In this document: one piece after another, positions 43,571-55,360 of the stretch
How positions within the stretch are numbered: the first letter of the stretch is position 1
Layout of the letters: each line of letters begins with the position of its first letter
NCBI RefSeq assembly: GCF_945859685.1
Contig: NC_079149.1
Location: forward strand, 58,236,991 to 58,300,990
Origin: Eupeodes corollae
Taxonomy: Eukaryota > Arthropoda > Insecta > Diptera > Syrphidae
DNA length: 64,000 nucleotides
Direction of reading: 5' to 3'
Position numbers and translations under genes: made by a program
Notes under the pieces: model-generated
The model's database searches: none
Seen by the model: the letters and a program-made list of their open reading frames with translations, nothing else
Told to the model about the DNA's origin: nothing

Positions 43571-45293
43571 CTAGTAGTCCCGGTCGCGCGATATTTTGTA
43601 TGGGACTTTATAGAGGGCACACTTTAAAAAGTGCTTTCGATGTTTTAAATGCGAATACAAAAATATAAATTAAAATTTATTTTGTAATGAATAGCAATTG
43701 TAAAAACTTTAGAGAATGATTAAATAAAAAAAGGTAACCGCACGCGGTTTTTTTTTAAGATTTTTTTTTTTTGAGCCGAAAATTGGTTAATGGTCACATG
43801 TTTTTTAAAACTCAGTTTTAGGATCAGTTTTAAATTAATTTTGTCGACGGAAATTTATTTTCGTTTTGTGTTAACTATTCTATAAATTGTCTTTAAGTAA
43901 CCTATCTCTTTAGCAGTATTTTATACTGTAAGTTATAATAATCCAGTCAATTTTGTCTATACATTTAATGTAATACAGTTTTTTTTGTGTTCTACATTTC
44001 TGCATCAGAAAACATTGAAAATATAATCAATAACGTTAGATGAAAAAAAACGACTCTAAGATCAGCGATTTATTTTACATTTTACTTTAAAAGAGTCAGT
44101 GTGAATGGCCCTAATGGGTGTGTGTGTATTTTAGTTTAAATGCATTGCAACTGAATCTATCTCATAAACGAACATTTTGCAGCAATGCTTGACTAGTATA
44201 TTGGAAAATGTTTATCAATTTAACATGCCTCAAGTTCGAACGTGTGAATAAGTATTGAAAATTGAAATTATTTCGTTGGAAAATCGAATATCTCCACATA
44301 AATATTGAGTGTTCCTATTTTCTAGTTTAACAGAGCTTGTTGGAAATAATGAAAAAGGTACCCTTGATGTAGAAAACAACATCTATTGCAAACCTAGACG
44401 GAGCTGGCTGATATAAGGATCAGCTGTACAGGAACTTCCTAACATTTGAAAATACATATACATAAAACACGTTATTCTATGAAAACAATTAAAATTTCCC
44501 TAAAACCAACGTTGGAAATAGGAATATAACCACTTTTTGACATACCGCCTTTCAATGACACTATGCAAGCAGAGCAGCAAGCATCTTTTATTGACTTTTG
44601 AAGGATATTGAATGCTAAAACGTCGAGGCAACATTCAATATTTTCCAAAAATGATGGCAAATAAGACACACGTCAGTTATATCTCTCACATTGTATGACG
44701 TAGATACATATATGTATGGATCATAGATTGACATCTTTGGTTTATACCAGGTAAATATATTTTCAATTTGAACGTCACCACAATGAATCTTTTTCCTAGA
44801 ATTATTCTGGTAAATCTACCAAAAGAAGGAGGTAGATATTTTTCTAAGGGTATACAATTGAATCCATAAATCAATTCAATAATATTGTGTGAAAGAGGCT
44901 TCATCGGTGGTATTTCTTGAAATTTTGTACCACTTCTTGAAATGTTATCAGTTTGATGTATTTATGGTTTAATAAGCAAAGATTTGGTAATGCGTAAAAT
45001 GCGTAGGATCTTAACCAAACAAATCAATTAGAATTTAAAATAAGAATTTCAAAAATGTGTTTTTGTAATTTTATTTGAGAAAAAACCTAATTAATTGTTG
45101 AGATACAAGTATTGTACTTTATTTATAAATTGTATACATGTGATAAATAAAAACTGAGGCTCTATTGTTACATAAGGTAGCTTTTGTGGCTTGAATTTAC
45201 ACGTATTAAAACTGGATTCCAGTGCAGATATGATAACCAACTTAATTCTTTGTGGAATGATAAATTTGATTTCGAATAGGGTAAAATCTCTCA
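43571..45293. other. AT-rich non-coding stretch
   Basis: No gene or element recognised. Confidence 0.4.
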
Positions 45294-45485
45294 TTCCACA
45301 AAAGTCTCCGAATGTGCACCCATAGGACAGCGCAGTAGAGGAAGACCTCGAATCAGGTGGCGCGCACTTGTGGAAAGTGACCTCACCAAACTCGAAACTG
45401 GAGACATCTAGCTATGAAGAAGTTTGTTTGGTGAGGCTCTAGTTCACACAGGACTGTAACGCCACCTTTAGGAAGTAAGTAAGGG
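45294..45485 (+). pseudogene. RTE LINE 3' end
   Basis: The frame reads PMGQRSRGRPRIRWRALVES then DLTKLETGDI, the C-terminal end of RTE ORF2, followed by GGACTGTAACGCCACCTTTA and AAGTAAGTAAG. The last part is the same 3' sequence and (AAGT)n tail as the RTE at 33982-35371, in opposite orientation. It directly abuts the CR1-like pseudogene. Confidence 0.85.
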
Positions 45486-47285
45486 TTAAATCTATCAAAC
45501 CTAAAGAAAACTCATGGTTTGATTCGAGCTGTAAAGAGGTGATCAAAAATGTAAGTTATATGAATTACAAAGCCAACCCAACTGAGGAAAACTGGAATAA
45601 GTTCAGACAAGCTAGAAAGACCTGTAACTGACATATACGACGCATTTAATTTTTGCATGACCAGAAATTACGACACAAAATAATACATGTCCCAATGGTA
45701 TTAAAAATGCCTTAAGTCATTTGTAAAAAACGTGCGTAACATTACGTTTTCGTCGGTTCCTACGCTCGTTTCTAATGACACTCCCTATGTAAGCCTGATT
45801 GATAACCCCAGTTTGCTTGCAGCACAGTTTGCTGTTAATTCGTTTGTGCCAGTGAGTGACATGACTCCACCTGTACTTGAAAGCGTAAAGGATTACATGG
45901 GACAAATCTTCTTTCGCGCTCGTTCAGTTACTAAAGTAATTAAAAGTCTTGACATTCACAAATCCGCTGGCTCCAATAGTATCCCCGCTATTGTTCTGAA
46001 GAGGTGTTCTTCAACGCTGGTAAGACCACTGCTTAAGCTTTTCTATCTGTCCTATTCTAAAGGTCTCTTTCGGAGTGGATGGAAAATTGCATTTTTCCAG
46101 CCTGTCCCTAAAAAAAGGCGAATCCTCTTCACCTTATAACTATCTCTCAATTGCACTTACGTCCCTTCTTTCCAACGTCATGGAAACGCTGATCAAATTT
46201 CAGCTTAACAAATATCTTGAAGAACAAAAGTTTCTTAATGACCGGCAGTATGGCATTCGAAGCAATAGATTCACTGGTGATCTCATTCTTAATCTCACCG
46301 AACAGTGGAACAAATCTTTACACCGTTTTGAAGAAAGTAAGAGTTGCACTTGATATTTCAAAGGTATTTGATAGAGTTTGGCACCAAGCTCTCTTATCGA
46401 AAAGGCATGCTTTTGGTATTGATAAATCCCTTCTTCGTTAGGTTAGAAATTACCTTTCGGACCGTTAAATTCAAGTAGTATTGGACGGGTTCAAATCTGA
46501 TATGCACAAAATAAACGCTGGTGTGCTCTAAGGCTCCGTTTTGTCTCCGACGCTCTTCTAAACATACTAAATTGTTTCGCTGATAACAGTGCCCTCAACT
46601 TTTCATATTCGATTTTAGATTAAAAATCGTAATCCTAACCCAATGCCACTATCCATGAGTGGAACTTGCATCGCGAAGACTGAACAACTTTCAGTCCTAA
46701 GTATTTGCATTACAAACCACTTGTTGTGGAGTGATCATATATAACATTGCCAAAAATGCTGCTAAGTGTTTGGGTTTTATCCGACGATGCAAGACATTTT
46801 TTTACCCCTTATGATCTGGTTATAATTTTTAAAGCCTATATTCGTCCAAAATTTGAGTAAAATTCCCATATTTGGGCAGGTGCTCCTAATATAATTGAGT
46901 CTTTTGGACAGAAGTCAAAAGAGAGAGCTCAAAAAATGATAGATGACCCTTGTCTAACTGTCTCCCATTACCTTATCGCTACTTCCATAAGCAATGCTCT
47001 AATGAAATAGCTTATTGCATTCTTCCCCTCAAACAATCCCTTAAACCCAATTTCGGACGTACTCGTACTGTAAAGTACAGAGATTGTTTTTTAGTCACAC
47101 TACAACTATGTGGAATGCTCTACCAGACTCAATATTTCATACTCATTACAATGTGCAGGCATTCAAAACCAATGTACATAAGTATCTCCTTTCAAATCAT
47201 ATCTTCCCTTCCTAATTACTCGCTCTGTGTATAATCATTATAAGGGTATTCATACCCCCTTGAATGCGCGTACATTAAAATTAAA
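45486..47285 (+). pseudogene. CR1-like LINE ORF2, decayed
   Basis: It begins in the linker before the reverse transcriptase (KENSWFDSSCKEVIKNV, TEENWNKFRQARKTCN). RT pieces: NVRNITFSSVPTLVSND, KSAGSNSIPAIVLKRC, then after a frame change NYLSIALTSLLSNVMETLIK, DRQYGIRSNRFTGDL, VALDISKVFDRVWH (first Asp) and AGVL-stop-GSVLSPTLF. The Asp-pair region is degraded. The C-terminal KQCSNEIAYCILPLKQS and KYRDCFL are at about 46990-47085. The 3' UTR and A-run end near 47293. It is 5' truncated against the RTE tail. Confidence 0.85.
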
Positions 47286-49299
47286 AAAAAAGTAATTGAC
47301 ACAATTTAAAATGAATTCTAGATTTAGTTTAGGTTTTCTTCGTCCATCGTTGTTAGTTTTTTTAGCCTCTTGACTTGGCTGTAGTCTGAAGTTCTTCCCA
47401 GTTCAAAGAAACAGAATTCTCATATTAAATAGGTGGTTCAATAATACATTTCGTAGGAATTCATATCTGCTATTATTTGAACAGTTTTTTTCCATACGAA
47501 GGTTTATAGTATAGTAGTCAGTTTAATTATAGACCTCAAATAATTCTACCATTATACTTGTACTTCGAAGAATTCCAATCAGTTAACTCATGAGTCTTAT
47601 TTTGTGGGTGATTTTGATTACAGAGATTTGGAATGCTTAACTTTCTGCTCAAAATTTGATGATTGGAATGTGCAGAAATCTATATCGGCTCAAATTATAT
47701 CCCACTTTTCTAATTTCTGTGATAAAAATGGGCCTGGAATACAAAGTAAGCTTCTTCGGACTATGGCAGCTGTTATAAATTGTAGGCTCTTTTCTATTCA
47801 TAACAAAATTAGGTAACCATAAATACGAGTAGGTGAAAGTTCTTAGGTCGTGTTCTTCCGAAGCTGTTTATGATTTAGAGCGCCACAATTAATGTCTTTT
47901 TATTTTTCCTATACTATCTTACCAGATTTTGTTGATTTGTTAATTTGGTATCATTTAACGGTTCCAAGCGTACTAAACACTTTCTGTTGGTTTGAACACA
48001 AAATTGATTAAAATTTTTAAATTGTCTTACGTTTGAATGAGTAACTAGTAAAGTTCTTAAACACTTTAAATATCTTTTTAAAGAAAGTAAAAAGAGGTCC
48101 TTTAAAAACTAATTAAAGATAAAGTTAATTGAAAAGCTTTATTCATTTATAAATTGATAACAAGTTGAACAAAAAATAACTGAAAACAAGTGTTTCTATA
48201 TGCTTTATGTTTTATTGCTCGTCCAAAACACAAACGTGACAAAATCTCAATTCCATTCAAGCGTTGAATTATAAATCTCATTCGTTTTTGTTTCAATTTC
48301 CTATTGTTTCATTGTCTTAGCTTTTAGCCATATCTTTGTATAAAATAACCAAATACCATTCGGATTCCACTAACTACAAGCTGCTGTGCTTTTAACGCCC
48401 CAGTAGGCAGAGAAATACATTTGAAATAAAGATACGAGTATCTAAAGCAAAAATACCATTCATTGAAATCGGCATATCATTGCCCTTAGCAAAAATATTC
48501 TATAAGAACAAAGAATTTCTTTTATATATGTATGTACTCGTATTTGTACATTCGATTCCATAAAGAAGACTTAACAAGAACTTTGAGGATGTTCTGCTGC
48601 TTAACATCCTTGCTATCGCATATATAGTAATAAACAGTTATCCGGAAAGCAGATTCAGATATCTACATATATAAAAAAAAGTATCTATAGATCGATTTAT
48701 TTGATTTTCAAGACTCTTTAACATTCTCACAGAATCGATTGTTTTCCTCCTATAAATAATCGTCATCATCATCGTCATCATCGTTATCATCATAATAATC
48801 ATCTTCATCTTGAGGATCTGGGTTAAATGGTTATTGCTCTTGAGTCTCTTTCAGTATTATTTGTGTTAGAATAAAACAAGGGATGGAATAATGTAGGCGG
48901 AGGAAATGCCTAATAGGTATATTACAGCAAGTTCTAACTTTATCATTTGGGTTATAGTGACGGCAAAATTAATTCAAGAAATGTTGTCACTTTCCTGGTA
49001 AACGGAAGACCGAAGAAATATAAACTGAGTAGAATGTTTTGAGCTCAAAGAACTATTTTGGAGAATAAATTAATTTTTGCGGTTTTAATTTCCGATGCTG
49101 TTTAGATTTAAATTCAAGGAAATACTTCAATAATTCTTCTTCTTTCCTTTATAGGTATTGCTCTTTGTTTGAAAAATTTGTAAAATGATTACTTTTTATC
49201 ATTAGACTTTATAAACTGAGTGGTTATTATAAAATGTCTATGTCTGTGGATTTAATCTTTGTTTAATATACCACCTTTAGTTAAAAGAAATTAAAAAGC
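47286..49299. other. AT-rich non-coding stretch downstream of the DM4/DM12 gene
   Basis: Contains an unassigned 70-codon open frame at 47604-47816 (VGDFDYRDLECLTF...; possibly a LINE endonuclease scrap) and a (TCA)n microsatellite at 48761-48812. No convincing gene. Confidence 0.4.
48761..48812. repeat. imperfect (TCA)n microsatellite
   Basis: Interrupted TCA/TCG units. On the minus strand they would encode an Asp-rich run, but it is bounded by stops and has no convincing exon context. Confidence 0.85.
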
Positions 49300-49305
49300 T
49301 TTATT
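49300..49305 (-). terminator. AATAAA polyadenylation signal of the DM4/DM12 gene
   Basis: AATAAA on the minus strand shares one base with the TAA stop codon (49305-49307), giving a very short 3' UTR. Confidence 0.6.
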
Positions 49306-52300
49306 TAATGAAGTGCATCTTTATCTGTTATAATATTTGATATGATTTCAAGGAAACCTTGTTTACAGTGTGGATATAGTTTATCACAGTTTCCATTCAA
49401 AAATCCTTGATTTTCAGCTTCCTCGTATGCTTCTTTATATACATGTTCGTTTTTTCCAAAGGCTTGGTGCATTGAAGGGCTGTTAATGAAAAAGATTAAT
49501 ACAGCTGAATTATTTTCATTTTAAAACAAACAATTTAAAATATAAAAAAGATTAACTATAATGTTTTAGATTCTATACCAAATAGATAAATAAAATAGTA
49601 TTCATTAGGTTTTCAGTTTAAGCAAGCAACTCTTGAGTTTTGTTTATTAACTTCCCATTGGAAGTAATTGGGGTCCGATTTGTCAAAAGGACATTTCTCG
49701 ATGTTTCAAGGTCCCTAGAGTCGAAATAAAAGATTTCTATAGGGATGTCTGTGCGAGACTATGTACGTTTGCTATGTTTTTCTTTCGTCCGTAGCTCAAG
49801 GACCAGAAGAGATTTCGACTTCAAATAAATTTTGTTATACGGATAATAATGCAGAAAGATGTAGAAAAAGTTCTCAAGAAAATTGCGTGTGTGGTTTTTC
49901 TTACTATAACAGTTTAAAAAAAATGTGAAAATTTTGGTTAACCTTAAATATATCACGAATCAATAACGCTATAAAATATGATATTATATATTTTATCGTA
50001 AAAAAAATCCAATAAACGTTTATTTTTTATAAATCAAAAAAACTGAAACAAAAATTTGTCATTTCGAAAATGTTACGAATAAAAATGATTTTATCTTCAA
50101 AGGAATTTTTTGCAACGAAAAATAACGTTTTTAACATCTGGTAAAGTTTTGAGAAACATCAAATTGACAGCTTTTTTATAAAAAATAAAAACCTTAAAAA
50201 AAATATTACTTAAAGTTGGTTAAAATCAAATTTAAGACACAAATTTCTCTCAAAAATTTGTCTTTTAAAAAATATTGTTGTCAACATTCAGTAAAGTTTT
50301 TTCATACAAAAATAAAATCTTCAAAAAACAGTAGGTACGAATATTTGGTAAAAATGATGTTCGGTTCTCGATATCACGTGTATTTTTAAAATATACATAG
50401 ATATCTAGTGCAAAACTTTTGAATCTTCTAAGCTTCGTGTAATTTTTCAAAAAGTCCCTTGACCGAACAAGCCTGTTTATTAATATACAAACTATATTTA
50501 ATTAACTTCCAATAAAATATGTGAGAACTACAATCAAAATTACTCAAAACTATACTTTCTTGAAGACTATGTTGCCCATTTCCCATAAGTTTCAATTATT
50601 GAGTTAGGTCATTTTCATTCTAAGGGTGCGAAATGTTCCCCATTAAGAGTGCTTTAAGTTTACAAAAATCTGTCTTCGAATCCCTCCCTGGAATCTTTAT
50701 AAAAGATTTACAGAGAGATGCAGAAATGACCCTTTACAAATTGCTGACTTGTATTAAATTTTATACCATAAATTGTGACGTGATACCAAATAATTTTGAA
50801 ACAAAATTGAAGTGTCGGTTTTTTATAAATCAAAAAAACTGAAACAAAATAATAGTCACCTCGAATATTTTACGAACGAAGGATGAAACAGTTTTTTTTT
50901 TTTACAAAAAATTAAAACCTAAAAAAAAGTACGCAAAATTGATAAAAATTGATATTTAAATCTCGATATCTGGTGAATAAATGAAGGTATTGGCTTAAAA
51001 GTGATTTAATTCTGTGATAAATTTCAAAACCATTCAAGAAATTCCATTTAAATTTGTAAAAACTGGTCTTCTCTTAAAAATCTCGTTAACAAAATATATT
51101 TTGATATCAAGCTATTTCGTCATATGCAAAATATTGTTGTTAATTTTTAGTTAATTTAAAAAAAAATCAACTGACAACTTTTTTAACAAAACATAAAAAT
51201 CGACAAAAACAACAAAAAGCTGATAAAAAATGGTTTTGGACACAAGTATTAGGAGATGGGTCGCTTAAGAAATCAATTTATCCCATTTTTTTTTTTAAAT
51301 TTTAGTTGGCTTAGAAACTATCCAAACATTTTTGCTTTGTGACTTAGTTAAGGGCTAAGGGCTTGAGAAACTAAAATGGATTTCCACGAACTAAGGAGCC
51401 TTAAGTAGCCCTAGAATTTTTCATTAGAATTTTAAAACTCATTTAGGTTGTAACTCTGTGAGTAATTTATTATTTTGTTTTTCTGAATAAATAAATATAT
51501 TTTCCCATATGAACAGATTAATTTGAAATTTTGTGTTCAAAACAAATAAATAGATAAATGTTTGATTGTAAGATTAGAAAAAAAGATGCGACCCACACTG
51601 ATAACTTCCCATCCCGTCTATCGATTTGTCTTGCTTAAAAGTTTGTCTATATGTTTTTTTACCAAATTTGCGCACTATTTTTTGTAGATTTTTTTTTTTA
51701 TGAAAAAAAACAGACTGTTGGATTTTTATATAAAAATTACTGAATATTGAAAATAATCTTTTCTCTGAAATAAAATAAGTTTGAAGAAAATATTTTTAAT
51801 TTTTGAAAAGCTTTTGAGCCGAAAGTAAATTTTTACCAAGTTTTAGTATTGTTTTTTTTTTCCCAAATGTTGAAAACAATATTTCTTATAAGATAAAATT
51901 AGTTTGAAGCCAATATTTAAAATTTTTGAAGAGATGTTTAAGTCGAAAATCAATTTTTAACAACTTTTATACATTTTTGTTCAGGTTTTTATTTTTTGTA
52001 AAAAAACTGTCAATTCGATTTTTCTAAAAATTTGTTCTCATGTTGAAAACAATATTTCTTATAAGAAAAAATTAGTAACAACCTATTATCTCAAAGCTTT
52101 TAAAAGATATTTGAGTCGAAAATCGTTTTTTACGAACTTTTGTTGTTTTTTTTTCGGTTTTTAATTTTTTGTACAAAAACTGTCTAATCGATTTATTTCA
52201 AACTTTAACTGAATGTTGACAACAAGATGTTTTGAAAGATAAAAGTAAATTAAAGACAATATCTCAAAGTTTTGAAAAGATATTTGAGTCGAAAATCAAT

Positions 52301-53869
52301 TTTTACCAACTTTTATACATTTTTTTTTAGGTTTTTATTTTTTGTAAAAAAAAACTGTCAATTAGATTTTTCTCAAAATTTTATCAGATGTCAAAAAGAT
52401 TATTCTTTGTTGCACAAAATTGTTTTAGAGATGAAATCATATTTCTGTCGTAAAATTTTTGAGGTGACAAATTTTTTTTTTTTAGTTTTATTGATTTATA
52501 AAAAAAACCGTTATATTGATTTTTTTCAAAAAATATACCTGTTTGGAATCACGTTACAATATATTATATTAAATTTAATTCAAGTCCCTAGCGTTTTTGG
52601 TTCGTAAGATATTTAAGGTTAACCAAAATTTTCACCTTTTTTTCAAACTGCTATGGTAAAAAAAACCGCCCACGCAATTTTCTTGAGAGCCCTGTCTGCA
52701 TCTTTCTGTCTTATTATCTGTATAACAAAATTTATTTGAAGTCGATATCTCTTCTGGTTCTTGAGCTATGAACGACGAAAAAAACGTCGCGAACGTACGG
52801 ACGTACGGACGTACAAACGTACGTACGGACAGAAATGTCAAAATTTTCAATTTGACAAATCGGACCCATTACAATAACTTCCTATGGGAAGTTAATAAAA
52901 GTTAAGGTTATTCTCATAAATAATGTATTAGTATTAGAAAATCTTACTTTTATTTAGAACTGATCGAAAAATTTATCAAGTTTAAATAACACTATTTGGA
53001 AAGTTCAATCAATAAAAGTGAAAATGTATTATTGGAGTTATAAATCCGTTCACTTCCTCCATAGACCAGAATTATACATCACGCAATCCAACAATAAAAT
53101 ATTTATGTTTTTATTTTCAAATATTCTAGCATAACACTTATTTTTTTGTAAACTCAAAAACGTGAACTGAAAGCTGAAAACTTATAAATCAATCGAACAA
53201 TATTGTAATTCTGTCATATAAGACTAATATGCAAAAATCAAATATAATTGACTAACCTTAAAATAAATGTCACAATTTCCGTAATTAAATTTTGCTCATC
53301 ATCATGGAAAGGATGTTTTGCCAATTCACATACACTTTTCAACAAGCATGTTTCATGAAATCCATAGCTATACGAGTGTAAGGAACAGAATTTATATATT
53401 TAATTTATTTATCATAAAATATATTTGAAGACAATTACCTCAAAAGCAAGTCTTCAAATCCAATATATAATTCACCGGCAGTAAAATCATTTGAATGTAC
53501 TCCTTCATTGAGAACTTGATACTTCGAATGGTCAATGTCTCTGGACAGTCTCTTATTAAATGCTCCTGGCCAAATTGGAACTGAATAGAAGGAAGACAAA
53601 TTGGCTGGAAGGTCATAATTCATTTGAAATCCCCAATCGAAATACATTTTCTGATTCGGAACGAAAACTGGTGTTGAAATGGACATTGTTATCTTGAATA
53701 TTATGAGAAATAATAAATAATAAAATTATGTAGAAATATATTACAGGCTAATTTATTTATGGAGTTTACTAACCTGCAGGACGGACAGTTTTGGAAAAAG
53801 AAGATATGATCGCGAAATGCCAAACAAACATAAAATAATAATTAGGAACATGTTCTGTCCAGGGAACAT
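49305..53869 (-). CDS. DM4/DM12-family secreted protein, four exons
   Basis: Insect-specific DM4/DM12 family (function unknown; small secreted or membrane-attached proteins with a Cys-rich C-terminal domain). Minus-strand exons: 53774-53869, 53439-53692, 53257-53367 and 49305-49479, joining to 211 codons plus TAA with GT-AG introns throughout. The split AGC codon at both later junctions keeps the frame. Residues 1-21 (MFPGQNMFLIIILCLFGISR) form a signal peptide; LLFPKLSVLQ follows at the family's usual start of the mature domain, then YFDWGFQMNYDLP (about 49-61). The conserved Cys are in GFHETCLLKSVCELAK and LNGNCDKLYPHC. The start is the first ATG after a TATA box. The exon-2 ATG (53684-53686) is internal. 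Intron 3 is 3.8 kb and carries three repeat copies. Confidence 0.9.
49647..50385 (-). mobile_element. GAGGCTGGG-family repeat, copy G (in intron 3)
   Basis: Minus orientation. It begins TTAACTTCCCATTGGAAGTA and follows the family order through the TTTTGGTTAACC block and internal units, then stops in mid-unit at about 50385. Confidence 0.82.
50750..51242 (-). mobile_element. GAGGCTGGG-family repeat, copy G2, internal fragment
   Basis: Minus orientation, internal units only (GTGACGTGATACCAAA... to the distal Lys-poor AT-rich units). No terminal block. It may be a continuation of copy G, separated by about 360 bp of other sequence. Confidence 0.65.
51585..52897 (+). mobile_element. GAGGCTGGG-family repeat, copy H, both ends present
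   Basis: The best single-orientation copy (1.3 kb), inside intron 3 of the DM4/DM12 gene. Order: GATGCGACCCACACTGATAA left end; AACTTCCCATCCCGTCTATC; diverged tandem units of about 172 bp (GTTTTTATTTTTTGTAA starts at about 51984, 52155 and 52330); TCCCTAGCG block; AACTGCTATGGTAAAA; CGACGAAAAAAACGTCG hairpin; (CGTACGGA)n at about 52793-52828; AAATCGGACCCATTACAATA; and the hairpin AACTTCCTATGGGAAGTT at the right end. No open frame of note. Confidence 0.9.
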
Positions 53870-53960
53870 TTTTCGATGAATAAATTATTCCTAGTTTTTG
53901 TTTATACCAACGTAGGAACTTAGGTATTTATTAGTGACTAATCGATAAATAGTGACTGCG

Positions 53961-53971
53961 TATTTTATATA
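53961..53971 (-). promoter_or_regulatory. TATA box of the DM4/DM12 gene
   Basis: The minus strand reads GTATATAAAATACG. An initiator-like TTAGTC lies about 25-30 bases downstream (near 53936-53942), giving a leader of about 65-70 nt before the ATG at 53869. Confidence 0.6.
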
Positions 53972-54302
53972 CTTAGGTAAAAAGAATCAATCCAACACAC
54001 CGCACCTTATGATTTAAAACACGTGTAGCTGCGAAACCAACGACTAAACTAAAGCGTATGGTCACAAAAAGATGTCAATTTCAATGACCAAGTCAATGGG
54101 TATTGAAAATTGTAATTAGCACTTAGGTTACGTCGTGTTTGAGAGACACATTGATATATACGAGAACTCTTTCACAAAAGAAGTTATTTATTTTTCATTT
54201 TTAGGTAAACATTTTTGTAGTTTAATGAACTCTTGTTGTTGATTGAGGTACAGTATTGGGGAATCATAAATAAAAAAAATGTTGTGATTTTTTAAGTAAA
54301 GG

Positions 54303-55268
54303 GTTATCATTTTATTTGGTGGTTTCAAAAGTATAAAGCTGGAATTGGCTACTGCCAAACTAAGTTCTTAAACCATTTTTGTTTTCAAGTCTGAAAACGC
54401 ATACACGTACACGTACGTGATCGTTCAACTACGCAAGCAATTGGCAAAATTGTGAAGAAATTTAAAGAGACTTTGTTGGTTATATATATAGTAAAGCTTG
54501 AGCATCATCGTTTCGGTCGAAACAACTGAAAGTATCGTAGCTGTAATTGAAATTGTTGCCGAAGACCCGAATGGGTCGATTAATCGTCGTTTAAAAAATT
54601 TGGACTGTCTTACGGAATGATTTTTTTGAACAATGTTTTCTTCAACGACTAAGAACATTTCTCACTAGGTGGTGTATGTTAATATAAGAAATTGTCGTAT
54701 TTCGGGTCCATGCACAAAAAGTCACTGTTTGGTACGCTTTTTGGTCCGGAGGATTGGACCTGACTTCCTCGAAAAGGACTGTGGAAAGACTGTCACCGTC
54801 AATTCGGAGTGCTATGGGAATGTGATAACCGACTTTTTTTTGCCTGCAGTTGAAGAATACAATTCGGGCGAATATACCTGTTTTTGAAAGAGACATTTCC
54901 TGGCCACGTAATTTCTCGTCGTTACGGTATCAACCGGCCACCAAGGTCATGCGATTTGACACCGCTGGACTCTTAATTGTAAGGTTACGCTAAAGTTACG
55001 TTTATGCAGGTAAACCGTTTACTCATGAGCACTTAAAAACCAACATTCGTCAAGTTATGACTGAGATACAACCCAATATGACGTGTCCACAAGTGGTCGA
55101 AACTTATCTAAAAAGAATCGCTTGAAACAATTCGCGTGATGGTTATTTTAACTATGTAGTGTTTCACATATAATGTCAACGTTCAAAGTTTATTTTAAAA
55201 AAGAATTATCATGAAGAAAAAATAATATTTTATATGGTTATCCATTTTAAAACCACAAAATGGATAAC
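54303..55268 (+). mobile_element. mariner-type transposon remnant with degenerate terminal repeats
   Basis: The left end GTTATCATTTTATTTGGTGG (54303) and the right end, read inward, GTTATCCATTTTGTGGTTTT (from 55268), match apart from a small gap, and enclose a decayed transposase. The right end also forms a 12-bp hairpin (GTTATCCATTTT / AAAATGGATAAC, 55237-55268). It lies about 330 bp upstream of the DM4/DM12 TATA box. Confidence 0.65.
54420..55185 (+). pseudogene. mariner transposase, many frameshifts
   Basis: Plus-strand pieces: TTQAIGKIVKKFKET (helix-turn-helix, about 54430), VETTESIVAVIEIVAEDPNG (about 54510), YVNIRNCRI, VTVWYAFWSGG (about 54719), KTVTVNSECYGNVITDFFLP (about 54790-54850), then SYVYAGKPFTHEHLKTNIRQ and NYVVFHI with TAA near 55170. 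The block order is the one expected for this transposase, but at least three frame changes occur and the first catalytic SDEAHF block is not visible. Confidence 0.8.
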
Positions 55269-55360
55269 ATTTAAAATAAAATTTGTCGTGTTTAATTTAT
55301 TTATATTTTCATTTTATAAACATACTTTAAAAGATTAAACATCGTTACATTTGTAAAAAA

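Noticed and set aside
47604..47816. 70-codon open frame starting near VGDFDYRDLE
   Set aside because: The GDF motif hints at a LINE endonuclease, but no other motif supports it.
48761..48812. Asp-rich reading of a (TCA)n repeat as a possible acidic exon
   Set aside because: Stops close by on both sides and no convincing splice sites; a microsatellite explains it.
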